Part shown: positions 34,543 to 42,350 of the stretch, piece by piece
Layout of the letters: every line of letters starts with the position of its first letter
Numbering within the stretch: position 1 is the stretch's first letter
Origin: Lachnospiraceae bacterium UBA7093
Lineage (GTDB): Bacteria > Bacillota > Clostridia > Lachnospirales > Lachnospiraceae
Length of the DNA: 64,000 nucleotides
Direction of reading: 5' to 3'
NCBI GenBank assembly: GCA_002492465.1
Contig: DKYT01000004.1
Coordinates: forward strand, 62,001 to 126,000
Notes under the pieces: model-generated
Seen by the model: only the letters and a program-made list of their open reading frames with translations
Database searches by the model: none
Told to the model about the DNA's origin: nothing
Program-made: the position numbers and the translations under genes

Positions 34543-35577
34543 GTGGATGAATTAACGATTAAAGATGTAGCGAAAGAGTGCGGGGTGGGGATCAGCACGG
34601 TATCCAGAGCTCTCAATAATCATCCGGACATCAGCCCGGAAACCAAAAAGAAGATTATGGGGGTGATTAAAGAAACCGGATACGTGCCCAATAACAGCGC
34701 CAGAAATTTAAAGCGTACGGATGCCAGATGTATTGCAATTTTGATTAAAGGTATTACCAATCCCTTTTTCAGTTCCATTATTCAGATTGTGGAAACACAG
34801 GCTCAAAAGAAGAAATACGCCATGGTGATACAGCATGTGGACGCTTATGAGAACGAGCTGGATGTGGCGCTGCAGCTGGTGAAGGAGAAACGCCTGCGCG
34901 GAATTATCTTTTTGGGAGGAGCTTATCAGCATGATAAGAGGAAGGTTGAAAAGCTGAAGGTGCCTTTTGTATTCTGCACCATAGGCGCTGTGCAGGAAAC
35001 AGGGAAAAAGACCTACTCCAATATTGCGGTCAATGACCGGATTGAAAGCCGCAGAATGATAGACTATCTGCTGGATTTGGGGCATAAGAGAATTGCCATT
35101 ATCACAGAGGGTACGGAGGCGGAATCGGTAGGACAGCTGCGTTTAGAAGGGTATAAGGACGCTTTGACGGCAAGAGGAATCGCCATAGATGAGAGACTGA
35201 TCTATGAAGTGGAGGATGACGAGGATCCCTATTCTATGGAAAACGGATATATTACCGCCAAAAAGCTTTTGGATTCAGGAGTGGATTTTACGGCAGTTTT
35301 TGCCATTGCAGATTTCCTGGCAGTGGGCGTGTGCAGAGCGCTCCATGAAGCCGGCAGGAGAATTCCCGAGGATGTTTCTGTGGCAGGTTACGACGGCATT
35401 CCCATAGGGGAGTTTTATACGCCCAAGCTTACTACGATTAAGCAGCCTATCGGAAAAATGGCGGAAAAAACCATCAAGCTTTTGTTCGATGTGATAGAGG
35501 GAAAAAGCGGACATGAGCATATTTATTTCCCGGCGGAATTGGTAGAGAGAGAATCCACCGGAAAACCAAATAATTGA
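34543..35577 (+). CDS. LacI-family transcriptional regulator
   Basis: A 344-residue protein with a GTG start at 34543 after AGAGGAAG. Residues 4-50 are the LacI helix-turn-helix (TIKDVAKECGVGISTVSRAL, then PNNSARNLKR). The rest is a periplasmic-binding-like sensor with the typical ending VAGYDGIPIGEFYTPKLTTI. It lies 39 bp after malQ, so control of maltodextrin genes is likely, but its sugar effector is not shown. Confidence 0.9.
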   Translation: MDELTIKDVAKECGVGISTVSRALNNHPDISPETKKKIMGVIKETGYVPNNSARNLKRTDARCIAILIKGITNPFFSSIIQIVETQAQKKKYAMVIQHVDAYENELDVALQLVKEKRLRGIIFLGGAYQHDKRKVEKLKVPFVFCTIGAVQETGKKTYSNIAVNDRIESRRMIDYLLDLGHKRIAIITEGTEAESVGQLRLEGYKDALTARGIAIDERLIYEVEDDEDPYSMENGYITAKKLLDSGVDFTAVFAIADFLAVGVCRALHEAGRRIPEDVSVAGYDGIPIGEFYTPKLTTIKQPIGKMAEKTIKLLFDVIEGKSGHEHIYFPAELVERESTGKPNN

Positions 35578-35588
35578 AAAGTTAAGAT

Positions 35589-35620
35589 ACGGATGTCCTG
35601 GAAACCAGGCATCCGTTCTT
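35589..35620. terminator. Terminator between the LacI gene and the convergent CYTH gene
   Basis: ACGGATG (35589-35595) pairs with CATCCGT (35610-35616), with an inner CTGG/CCAG pairing, followed by TCTTT. Confidence 0.7.
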
Positions 35621-35642
35621 TGCATAAGAAAGTCTGGCTATA

Positions 35643-36137
35643 CTAAGAAAATTTTTTTTGGGACAAATTGGAATTGTGATACGCCGGATCGGAGGTTACA
35701 TCTTCTCCCAGCCATGGAGGCGGAAGAAAGGCGTTTGCCATTTTTTCGTCCGGAAATTCCACTTCGGCGATGACCAGCGGAGCAAAAGGCGGTTCAAATA
35801 AATCCAGTTCTACGGTCAGTCTGACCGGTTCTGAAGGCGCTTTATATCCGCGGGCAAAAGCAGGTTCCGGGATTGGAATCAGGTATCTTTTTTTGGAAAT
35901 AATATTTCCGTCCGCTTTGGAAAGAAGATGGTCGTAAGCGTCTCCGTTCAGAGGAAGATTATACTCTTCTCTTGCCATAAGCCCTTTTCCCTTATAGGTA
36001 AGATAATATTCATCGTTCTGTCTGCGGATCCGGATAACAGGATTGGTGCAGAGATAAGCCTGTTGAATGAAAAGGCAGGAATAAGAGGAGAGATCAGAGG
36101 GAAGATTTACTATTTTAAATTTGCGTTCGATTTCCAT
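35643..36137 (-). CDS. CYTH-domain protein (triphosphate tunnel metalloenzyme)
   Basis: A 164-residue protein read on the minus strand. The start codon is the ATG whose complement ends at 36137, giving the family N-terminus MEIERKFKI; AAGGA lies upstream. The EIERKF signature and alternating Glu/Arg/Lys strands (IRIRRQNDEYYLTYKGKG, RLTVELDLFE, VIAEVEFPDE) fit the CYTH fold, which handles inorganic triphosphates or thiamine triphosphate. It is transcribed towards the LacI gene and away from the DJ-1 gene. Confidence 0.9.
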   Translation of the reverse strand: MEIERKFKIVNLPSDLSSYSCLFIQQAYLCTNPVIRIRRQNDEYYLTYKGKGLMAREEYNLPLNGDAYDHLLSKADGNIISKKRYLIPIPEPAFARGYKAPSEPVRLTVELDLFEPPFAPLVIAEVEFPDEKMANAFLPPPWLGEDVTSDPAYHNSNLSQKKFS

Positions 36138-36232
36138 GGAGGGTATTCCTTTCTGTTTCCTAGACCTTAAGAAAAACTTAGTATATTTTTCCAATATTAT
36201 ATCCTTCCTTAATAAAATTTACAAATCGTTTA

Positions 36233-36262
36233 TTGGTAATTCCATGAATTTAATGGTAAAAT
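36233..36262 (+). promoter_or_regulatory. Promoter of the DJ-1/CBS/GreA group
   Basis: TTGGTA (36233-36238), an 18-bp spacer and TAAAAT (36257-36262) with a preceding TGG (extended -10). It is 61 bp before the DJ-1 start, in the divergent gap with the CYTH gene. Confidence 0.5.
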
Positions 36263-36322
36263 AAATACAGTTGCCGGTGTGCGAAAGAACACTGGAAAAA
36301 ATAGAAAAGGCGGGGATATGCA

Positions 36323-36877
36323 ATGAGTAAGGTGTGTGTTTTTTTTGGTACGGGTTATGAGGAAATAGAGGCTCTGACGGTAGTGGATATTCTGCGAAGG
36401 CAGGGAATCGATACAAAAATGGTATCCGTGACAGGTGAGAATACGGTGGTGGGCTCCCATCAAATTCCGGTTGTAATGGATTGTCTTATTGAGGATTTGA
36501 ATTTTGATGAAGTGGATGTGCTGGTATTACCCGGAGGGCTTGCAGGCACCCGTAATTTGGAAGCGTGCGCCCTTCTCATGAACCAGGTAGATGCCTTTGC
36601 GGCAGGGGGAAAGGCTGTATGCGCTATCTGCGCGGCGCCGTCCATATTGGGGCACAGAGGAATCCTGAAGGGAAAGAAAGCAATTGCTTATCCCGGGTTT
36701 GAGGATCAGCTGGAGGGCGCTGTGATTACCTGGGAACCGGCGGTACAGGATGGAAATATTATCACAGGACGGGGAATGGGATGCTCGATTCCCTTTGCGT
36801 TAAAGATTCTTGCTTATCTTGCCGGAGAAGACGCAGGCGCCGCAATGGCTGAAAAAATCGTATATCAAAATCAGTAA
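36323..36877 (+). CDS. DJ-1/PfpI family protein (YajL-like)
   Basis: A 184-residue protein of the class I glutamine-amidotransferase-like fold. The reactive Cys103 lies in the elbow AICAAPS, and the conserved Glu16 lies in GYEEIEALTV. LVLPGG and IITGRGMGCS are also typical. These proteins act in oxidative or glyoxal stress protection. It is followed closely by a CBS protein and a GreA-like factor. Confidence 0.92.
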   Translation: MSKVCVFFGTGYEEIEALTVVDILRRQGIDTKMVSVTGENTVVGSHQIPVVMDCLIEDLNFDEVDVLVLPGGLAGTRNLEACALLMNQVDAFAAGGKAVCAICAAPSILGHRGILKGKKAIAYPGFEDQLEGAVITWEPAVQDGNIITGRGMGCSIPFALKILAYLAGEDAGAAMAEKIVYQNQ

Positions 36878-36890
36878 GGAAAGGATACAA

Positions 36891-37331
36891 ATGAATATTT
36901 TATTTTTTTTAACGCCCAAAAGCGAATCGGCGTATGTATATGATTCAGATACCCTCCGGCAGGTTATAGAAAAAATGGAGAATCACGGATACTCCGCAGT
37001 TCCGGTAATCGGGAAAGAGGACGGGCGGTACATAGGCACCCTGACGGAAGGAGATTTGCTTTGGTATATCAAGAAGCAGGGAGATCTTTCCCTGAGAATG
37101 GCGGAAGAAATTCCCATGACGGATGTACCCCGCAAACGCGATAATGAGCCGGTGGACGTGGATGTCAATATGGAAGATCTGCTGAATGTGGCGATGAATC
37201 AGAACTTTGTTCCTGTGATAGATGACAGGAAACGGTTTATCGGGTTGATTACAAGAAAGGACTTGATCCAGTACCTTTGCAGAAAGCTTGTAACGATACA
37301 GCTGGAAGCAGGGGGAATGGGCATCAGGTAA
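36891..37331 (+). CDS. CBS-domain pair protein
   Basis: A 146-residue protein. The ATG at 36891 follows AAGGA; the frame is open earlier inside the DJ-1 gene but without a start signal. Two CBS domains make up the whole protein: one around 10-65 (VIEKMENHGYSAVPVIGKEDGRYIGTLTEGDLL) and one around 75-135 (NEPVDVDVNMEDLLNVAMNQNFVPVIDDRKRFIGLITRKDL). CBS pairs bind adenosine nucleotides and usually sense energy state. No catalytic domain is attached. Confidence 0.88.
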   Translation: MNILFFLTPKSESAYVYDSDTLRQVIEKMENHGYSAVPVIGKEDGRYIGTLTEGDLLWYIKKQGDLSLRMAEEIPMTDVPRKRDNEPVDVDVNMEDLLNVAMNQNFVPVIDDRKRFIGLITRKDLIQYLCRKLVTIQLEAGGMGIR

Positions 37332-37343
37332 AAGGAAAGAAAC

Positions 37344-37847
37344 ATGTTTAACCAGCTGACCCAAAAGGATATTGAGGCCATGGAGGCTGAAATAGAAGAG
37401 CGAAAACTGGTGATCCGCCCCAGGCTGTTGGAGTCTGTAAAGGAGGCGCGGGCGCAGGGAGATCTCAGCGAAAATTTTGAATATTATGCGGCAAAAAGAG
37501 AAAAAAACAAAAATGAGAGCCGTATTCGTTTTTTGGAACGTATGATTAAGACCGCAGAGGTGATACCGGATGATTCCAGAGAGGATGAAATCGGTATGAA
37601 TAATACGGTAGAAGTAGAGTTTGAAGAGGACGGCTCAATTGAAAAATATAAAATCGTAACAACCATGCGGGGCAATTCCCTGGAGGGACTTGTGAGTGTG
37701 GAATCACCCATTGGCAAGGCGCTTATGGGGCATAAAGCGGGCGACAGAGTCTATGTTCAGGTGCGGGAGGACTACGGCTATTATCTTACCGTCAAATCTA
37801 TAGAAAACACTCAGGACGACGGAACCGATAAGATCAGAAGCTTTTAA
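37344..37847 (+). CDS. greA: GreA/GreB-family transcription elongation factor
   Basis: A 167-residue protein. The N-terminal coiled coil has the GreA tip pattern GDLSENFEYYAAKREK with acidic residues (Asp/Glu) that act on RNA polymerase backtracked RNA. The C-terminal FKBP-like domain contains SPIGKALMGHKAGDRV. It rescues paused RNA polymerase by stimulating transcript cleavage. It is 12 bp after the CBS gene. Confidence 0.88.
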   Translation: MFNQLTQKDIEAMEAEIEERKLVIRPRLLESVKEARAQGDLSENFEYYAAKREKNKNESRIRFLERMIKTAEVIPDDSREDEIGMNNTVEVEFEEDGSIEKYKIVTTMRGNSLEGLVSVESPIGKALMGHKAGDRVYVQVREDYGYYLTVKSIENTQDDGTDKIRSF

Positions 37848-37868
37848 AAATGAAACGGAAAAACTTAC

Positions 37869-37899
37869 CATCATATTTTCATAAACACCGTAAATACTA
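37869..37899 (+). promoter_or_regulatory. Weak candidate sigma-G promoter for the SASP gene
   Basis: ATCATA (37870-37875), a 17-bp spacer and AATACTA (37893-37899) resemble TGMATA / CATAMTA at 4 of 6 and 6 of 7 positions. It would give a leader of about 125 bases containing the hairpin at 37945-37978. Confidence 0.3.
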
Positions 37900-37944
37900 T
37901 GAACAAGATGAGCAGCAAGGAAAACGCTTTGAACGGAAAAAATT

Positions 37945-37978
37945 CCAGGATAAGCGGACACCAAAACGCTTATCTTGG
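37945..37978 (+). promoter_or_regulatory. 12-bp hairpin in the SASP leader
   Basis: CCAGGATAAGCG (37945-37956) pairs with CGCTTATCTTGG (37967-37978) around a 10-base loop; one pair is G-U. There is no T run after it, so it is a leader stem rather than an intrinsic terminator. It ends 34 bases before the GGAGG of the SASP gene. Confidence 0.5.
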
Positions 37979-38024
37979 AAAAGGCTGCAACAGGCAGTCA
38001 AAAATAATAACGGAGGTGAAAAAG

Positions 38025-38225
38025 ATGGCAAGCAGCAAATCTAATAGAGTAGAAGTTCCTGAAGCTAAGGCAGCTATGGATCGTTTCAAAACAGAAGTTG
38101 CTTCTGAGCTTGGTGTTAACTTAAAAGAGGGCTACAACGGCGATTTAACATCCAAGGAAGCCGGTTCCATCGGCGGAGAAATGGTTCGTAGAATGATCAA
38201 GAAGCAAGAAGAAATGATGAAATAA
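38025..38225 (+). CDS. Alpha/beta-type small acid-soluble spore protein
   Basis: A 66-residue protein with GGAGGTG six bases before the ATG at 38025. It has the family motifs: VPEAKAAMDRFKTEVASELG with the GPR protease site region (TEVASELG), and GDLTSKEAGSIGGEMVRRMI. SASPs coat forespore DNA and protect it from UV and chemicals, and are degraded at germination. It is a strong sign of sporulation. Longer upstream readings are leader sequence. Confidence 0.95.
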   Translation: MASSKSNRVEVPEAKAAMDRFKTEVASELGVNLKEGYNGDLTSKEAGSIGGEMVRRMIKKQEEMMK

Positions 38226-38247
38226 CGAAACATGAAAACAGAGAATG

Positions 38248-38277
38248 ACCCGTCTGCAGATGCAGGCGGGTTGTTTT
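38248..38277. terminator. Terminator after the SASP gene
   Basis: ACCCGTCTGC (38248-38257) pairs with GCAGGCGGGT (38262-38271), followed by TGTTTT. It also serves the convergent S-component gene only in part. Confidence 0.85.
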
Positions 38278-38290
38278 CGTAAATAATGGT

Positions 38291-38866
38291 TTAAGCGGCA
38301 AGATCGCCTTTCTCAAGGAACTTTTGCAACGGCAGCCATATGAGAAAGGCAAGAATACTGCCGGTAAGCGCCGTAATCAGCTGAGTAACGGAAAAGGTGA
38401 TCCTGGCGGTAGATAAGACCATGGGAAGCGCCTCGGGCTTTGGCAGCCTGGAGGCAATGTCGCTGCCGAACAAAGGGAGAAGGATCAGAACGATCACGAT
38501 TCCCATAAAAGCAGCCTTCAGCAGGGAACCAAGGACAAGCCCTGCGGGAAGACGCCGCCTAAAATGGAATTTATTCTGGAAATACCATGTACATAGGGCG
38601 AGGATTACATTTCCGCCTATGACAGCGGGAAACATAAGGGGAATTGCCGCCATGATGGGAGAACCGGAAATGAAGAATGCCGTAATGGGGGCGACGGCGC
38701 TGATGAACAGCCCGCTCCAAAGTCCTGCTGCCAATACTGCGATTATGATGGTAGCGTTGACGATGGGACCTGTGATATATACGGAAAGATTTTTAAAAAA
38801 TTGGCTGGCAATGCAGATAGCAAGCAGTAGCGCGGTTTGAACCAGTTGTTTTGTTGATAATTTCAT
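38291..38866 (-). CDS. ECF-type transporter S component family protein
   Basis: A 191-residue minus-strand membrane protein. The start is the ATG complement ending at 38866, with GGAGG on that strand upstream; a longer reading lacks a ribosome site. About six hydrophobic segments with SQFFKNLSVYITGPIVNATI and SGLFISAVAPITAFFISGSP fit the ECF S-component family. It is not next to its own EcfA-EcfT, so it could share the module at 29-32 kb. Substrate unknown. Confidence 0.75.
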   Translation of the reverse strand: MKLSTKQLVQTALLLAICIASQFFKNLSVYITGPIVNATIIIAVLAAGLWSGLFISAVAPITAFFISGSPIMAAIPLMFPAVIGGNVILALCTWYFQNKFHFRRRLPAGLVLGSLLKAAFMGIVIVLILLPLFGSDIASRLPKPEALPMVLSTARITFSVTQLITALTGSILAFLIWLPLQKFLEKGDLAA

Positions 38867-38961
38867 AATGCTTCCTCCTTGTAAACCATCACCAGTATAT
38901 AAGAGAAGAAATGAAAATGCAAGGAGGAGTAAATTCAAAATAAATCAAAAATAGAAAAAAT

Positions 38962-38991
38962 CTGGTATTTTCATTTTAGGTATGCTATAAT
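38962..38991 (+). promoter_or_regulatory. Extended -10 promoter before tig
   Basis: TATAAT (38986-38991) is preceded by TGC (TGCTATAAT). The -35 region near 38962 (CTGGTA) is weak. It lies 92 bp before the tig ATG. Confidence 0.5.
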
Positions 38992-39082
38992 CGTAAAATG
39001 ACTGTTAGTATGCGTGAAAATGCCTGAGCAGCAGTAAATATAAGATAAAAATGACATAAGGTTATAAGGAGGATGTACTAAA

Positions 39083-40369
39083 ATGAGCGTACAGGTAGAA
39101 AAACTGGAAAAAAGCATGGCAAAGCTTACCATCGAGGTGCCTGCGGAGGAATTGGAAGAGGCGTTGCAGAAAGCCTTTTTAAAGAACAAAAACAGAATCA
39201 GCGTTCCCGGATTCCGAAAAGGAAAAGTACCCCGTCAGATGGTGGAAAAGATCTACGGACCGGAAATTTTTTATGAGGATGCGGCAAATGAACTGATTCC
39301 GGACGCTTATGAAAAAGCAGTGGAGGAGTGCGGAGAAGATATTGTTTCTTCCCCTAAAATTGAAGTGACACAGATTAAGAAGGGCGAGCCTTTTATCTTT
39401 ACGGCGGAAGTGGCGCTTAAACCTCCGGTAAAGCTTGGAAAGTACAAAGGGGTTAAGATTGACAAGATCGACGCGGAAGTGACGGATGAGGAAGTGACCG
39501 CAGAGATCGATAAGCAAAGAGAGAACAATGCCAGAAATATTGAAGTGACAGACAGAGCGGTGAAGGACGGCGATATGACAGTACTGGACTTTGAAGGCTT
39601 TGTGGACGGTGTTGCCTTTGATGGCGGCAAGGGTGAGAATTATCCCCTGACCATTGGTTCAGGCGCTTTTATCCCCGGTTTTGAGGAACAGCTGGTAGGC
39701 GCTGAAATTGGGAAGGAGGTTGAAGTGAACGTAACCTTCCCGGAGGATTACCAGGCAGATGAGTTAAAAGGAAAAGCGGCTCTGTTTAAGTGCACCGTTA
39801 AAGAAATTAAGGAAAAAGAGCTTCCGGAGCTTGACGATGAATTTGCCAGCGAGGTTTCAGAATTCGATACATTGGAAGAATATAAAGCGGATGTGAAGGC
39901 TACACTGACAGAAAGAAAAGCAAAAGAAGCGAAGGACGCAAAGGAAGCGGCGGTGATTGAGGCGATCGTAAATGACTCCGAAATGGAGATCCCCGAAGCA
40001 ATGCTCGCTACACAGCAGAAACAGATGGTAGATGAATTTGCTCAGAGGATTCAGATGCAGGGCTTATCCCTGGATCAATACTTCCAGTTTACAGGAACCA
40101 ACTATGATAAGATGGTAGAACAGGTGAAGCCTCAGGCTGAAAAGAGAATCAAATCCAGACTTGTGCTGGAGGCAATCGTAGAAGCCGAGAAGATTGAGGC
40201 AACTGAGGAAGATTACGAAGAAGAATTAAAGGCAATGGCGGAAGCATATCAGATGGAAGTGGAGAAAGTAAAGGAAATGCTTCCTGAAAAGAGCGTTTCT
40301 CAGATCAAGGCGGACCTTGCCGTGAGAAAGGCAGCAGAGTTTGCAGTAGAAAAGGCAAAAGAAAAATAA
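39083..40369 (+). CDS. tig: Trigger factor, ribosome-associated chaperone
   Basis: A 428-residue protein with AAGGAGG before the ATG. The ribosome-binding motif GFRKGKVPRQMVEK lies near 43-56 and the peptidyl-prolyl isomerase (FKBP-like) domain near 160-245 (VLDFEGFVDGVAFDGGKGENYPL). The C-terminal helical arm follows. It folds nascent chains at the ribosome exit. It heads the usual tig-clpP-clpX-lon-engB order. Confidence 0.96.
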   Translation: MSVQVEKLEKSMAKLTIEVPAEELEEALQKAFLKNKNRISVPGFRKGKVPRQMVEKIYGPEIFYEDAANELIPDAYEKAVEECGEDIVSSPKIEVTQIKKGEPFIFTAEVALKPPVKLGKYKGVKIDKIDAEVTDEEVTAEIDKQRENNARNIEVTDRAVKDGDMTVLDFEGFVDGVAFDGGKGENYPLTIGSGAFIPGFEEQLVGAEIGKEVEVNVTFPEDYQADELKGKAALFKCTVKEIKEKELPELDDEFASEVSEFDTLEEYKADVKATLTERKAKEAKDAKEAAVIEAIVNDSEMEIPEAMLATQQKQMVDEFAQRIQMQGLSLDQYFQFTGTNYDKMVEQVKPQAEKRIKSRLVLEAIVEAEKIEATEEDYEEELKAMAEAYQMEVEKVKEMLPEKSVSQIKADLAVRKAAEFAVEKAKEK

Positions 40370-40400
40370 ATGACAATGAAGACAGTAAGGAGGATATAGA

Positions 40401-40994
40401 ATGAGCTTGGTACCTTATGTCATTGAGCAGACAAGCAGAGGAGAACGTTCCTACGATATTTACTCAAGACTTTTAAAAGAAAGAATTATTTTCTTGGGGG
40501 AGGAAGTCAATGAGGTGACGGCAAGCCTGATTGTGGCGCAGATGCTGTTTCTGGAATCGGAAGATCCGGAAAAGGATATCCAGTTTTATATTAACAGCCC
40601 CGGCGGAAGCGTTACGGCAGGTATGGCAATCTATGATACCATGCAGTATATAAAATGCGACGTTGCAACCAACTGTATGGGTATGGCGGCAAGTATGGGG
40701 GCATTTTTACTTGCCGGGGGAACGAAGGGAAAACGCCTTGCCCTTCCCAACGCTGAGATTATGATTCATCAACCTTTGGGCGGCGCCCAGGGTCAGGCTA
40801 CGGAAATTGAGATTGCTGCGAAACATATTCTGCAGACCAAGGAAAAGTTAAATAAGATTCTGGCGGAAAATACCGGCAAAGATTACGATGTAATCGCTGC
40901 AGACACAGAAAGAGATAACTGGATGAGCGCTGAGGAGGCGGTAGAGTACGGTTTGATCGACAGAGTTCTCTATAAACGTTCTGATAATGAATAA
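40401..40994 (+). CDS. clpP: ATP-dependent Clp protease proteolytic subunit
   Basis: A 197-residue protein with AAGGAGG before the ATG. The catalytic triad is Ser98 in GMAASMGAF, His123 in EIMIHQPLGG and Asp172 in DTERDNWMS. FYINSPGGSVTAG is the oxyanion loop. It forms the proteolytic barrel that works with ClpX, encoded next. Confidence 0.97.
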   Translation: MSLVPYVIEQTSRGERSYDIYSRLLKERIIFLGEEVNEVTASLIVAQMLFLESEDPEKDIQFYINSPGGSVTAGMAIYDTMQYIKCDVATNCMGMAASMGAFLLAGGTKGKRLALPNAEIMIHQPLGGAQGQATEIEIAAKHILQTKEKLNKILAENTGKDYDVIAADTERDNWMSAEEAVEYGLIDRVLYKRSDNE

Positions 40995-41047
40995 ATCAAT
41001 AAGTGGAGGTGTTCCTCAGCGTAAAAGGCTTCGGAATGGAGGAAAAA

Positions 41048-42301
41048 ATGGCAGGAAAAAATTCTGATAATATCAGGTGTTCTTTCTGTAATAAGACCCA
41101 GGATCAGGTGAAAAAGCTGATTGCAGGTCCGGCAGGGGTGTATATCTGCGATGAATGTGTTGAAATATGCGCAGATATTGTGGAAGAGGAATATGAAGAA
41201 GAGATAGAAGAAACGGGGCTTGACATTAATCTTCTGAAACCGGTGGAAATCAAGGATTTCCTGGATGACTACGTGATTGGTCAGGAGGAGGCAAAGAAGG
41301 TTTTGGCAGTGGCTGTGCATAACCATTATAAACGGGTTATGGCGCCCAAGGACATGGACGATGTGGAACTCCAAAAGAGTAATATTATTATGGTAGGTCC
41401 TACCGGATCCGGCAAGACCTATCTGGCGCAGACATTGGCGAAGATTATTAACGTGCCTTTTGCCATAGCGGATGCCACCACATTGACAGAGGCAGGATAT
41501 GTGGGAGAGGATGTGGAAAACATTCTGCTCAAGCTGATACAGGCGGCTGATTATGATGTGGAACGGGCGCAGCTGGGCATTATCTACATTGACGAGATCG
41601 ATAAGATCACCAAAAAGAGTGAAAATGTTTCCATTACCAGGGACGTATCCGGCGAGGGAGTACAGCAGGCGCTGCTGAAAATCATTGAAGGAACCGTGGC
41701 AAGCGTACCGCCTCAGGGAGGAAGAAAGCATCCTCATCAGGAATTGATACAGATCGATACCTCCAATATCCTGTTTATCTGTGGGGGGGCATTCGACGGT
41801 CTGGAAAAAATCGTTGAAAGCAGGCTGAACCGGAATTCCATTGGATTTGATGTGGAGATCGTAAGTAAAAGCAACCGGGATGTGGGAGCGCTGTTAAGCG
41901 AAGTGACGCCTCAGGATCTGGTGAAGTATGGTTTGATTCCCGAGTTTGTAGGACGTGTGCCCATCAGCGTGTCCTTACAGGGGCTGGATGAAAGCGCCCT
42001 CTACAAAATCCTGACAGAGCCTAAAAGCGCGCTGATCAAGCAGTATCAGAAGCTTTTCAGCTTTGATAATGTGAAGCTTACCTTTGAGAGAGAAGCGGTC
42101 GAGACCATTGCAAAACAGGCGTTTGACCGAAAAACGGGCGCAAGAGGCTTACGCTCCATTATGGAAAGAGTTTTGATGGATGTGATGTTTGAACTTCCTT
42201 CAGACGAAACAATTGAAGAGTGCGTCATTACGAAAGGGGCGGTAGAAGGCACCAGCGAACCGTTATTGATACATCATGAAATAATGCGCAAGGCAAGATG
42301 A
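41048..42301 (+). CDS. clpX: ATP-dependent Clp protease ATP-binding subunit ClpX
   Basis: A 417-residue protein. The ATG at 41048 is set by GGAGG 5 bases upstream; earlier in-frame starts lack one. A C4 zinc domain (CSFCNKTQ ... CDECVEIC, about 11-36) precedes the AAA+ core with VGPTGSGKTYLA (Walker A), IIYIDEIDKI (Walker B) and the RKTGARGLRSI sensor-2 segment. It unfolds substrates for ClpP. Confidence 0.97.
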   Translation: MAGKNSDNIRCSFCNKTQDQVKKLIAGPAGVYICDECVEICADIVEEEYEEEIEETGLDINLLKPVEIKDFLDDYVIGQEEAKKVLAVAVHNHYKRVMAPKDMDDVELQKSNIIMVGPTGSGKTYLAQTLAKIINVPFAIADATTLTEAGYVGEDVENILLKLIQAADYDVERAQLGIIYIDEIDKITKKSENVSITRDVSGEGVQQALLKIIEGTVASVPPQGGRKHPHQELIQIDTSNILFICGGAFDGLEKIVESRLNRNSIGFDVEIVSKSNRDVGALLSEVTPQDLVKYGLIPEFVGRVPISVSLQGLDESALYKILTEPKSALIKQYQKLFSFDNVKLTFEREAVETIAKQAFDRKTGARGLRSIMERVLMDVMFELPSDETIEECVITKGAVEGTSEPLLIHHEIMRKAR

Positions 42302-42302
42302 T

Positions 42303-42327
42303 AAAATGCCGCCGATTGGCGGCATTT
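42303..42327 (+). terminator. Hairpin between clpX and lon
   Basis: AAAATGCCGCC (42303-42313) pairs exactly with GGCGGCATTTT (42317-42327) around a short loop. The T run is part of the stem, so termination may be partial and lon could be read through. Confidence 0.7.
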
Positions 42328-42350
42328 TGTGATAAATCAGGGGAAAAACG

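Noticed and set aside
37850..38044. A 64-codon Lys/Arg-rich frame starting just after the greA-like stop
   Set aside because: It overlaps the SASP gene start and its hairpin leader in another frame, has no ribosome site, and its composition is that of leader RNA.
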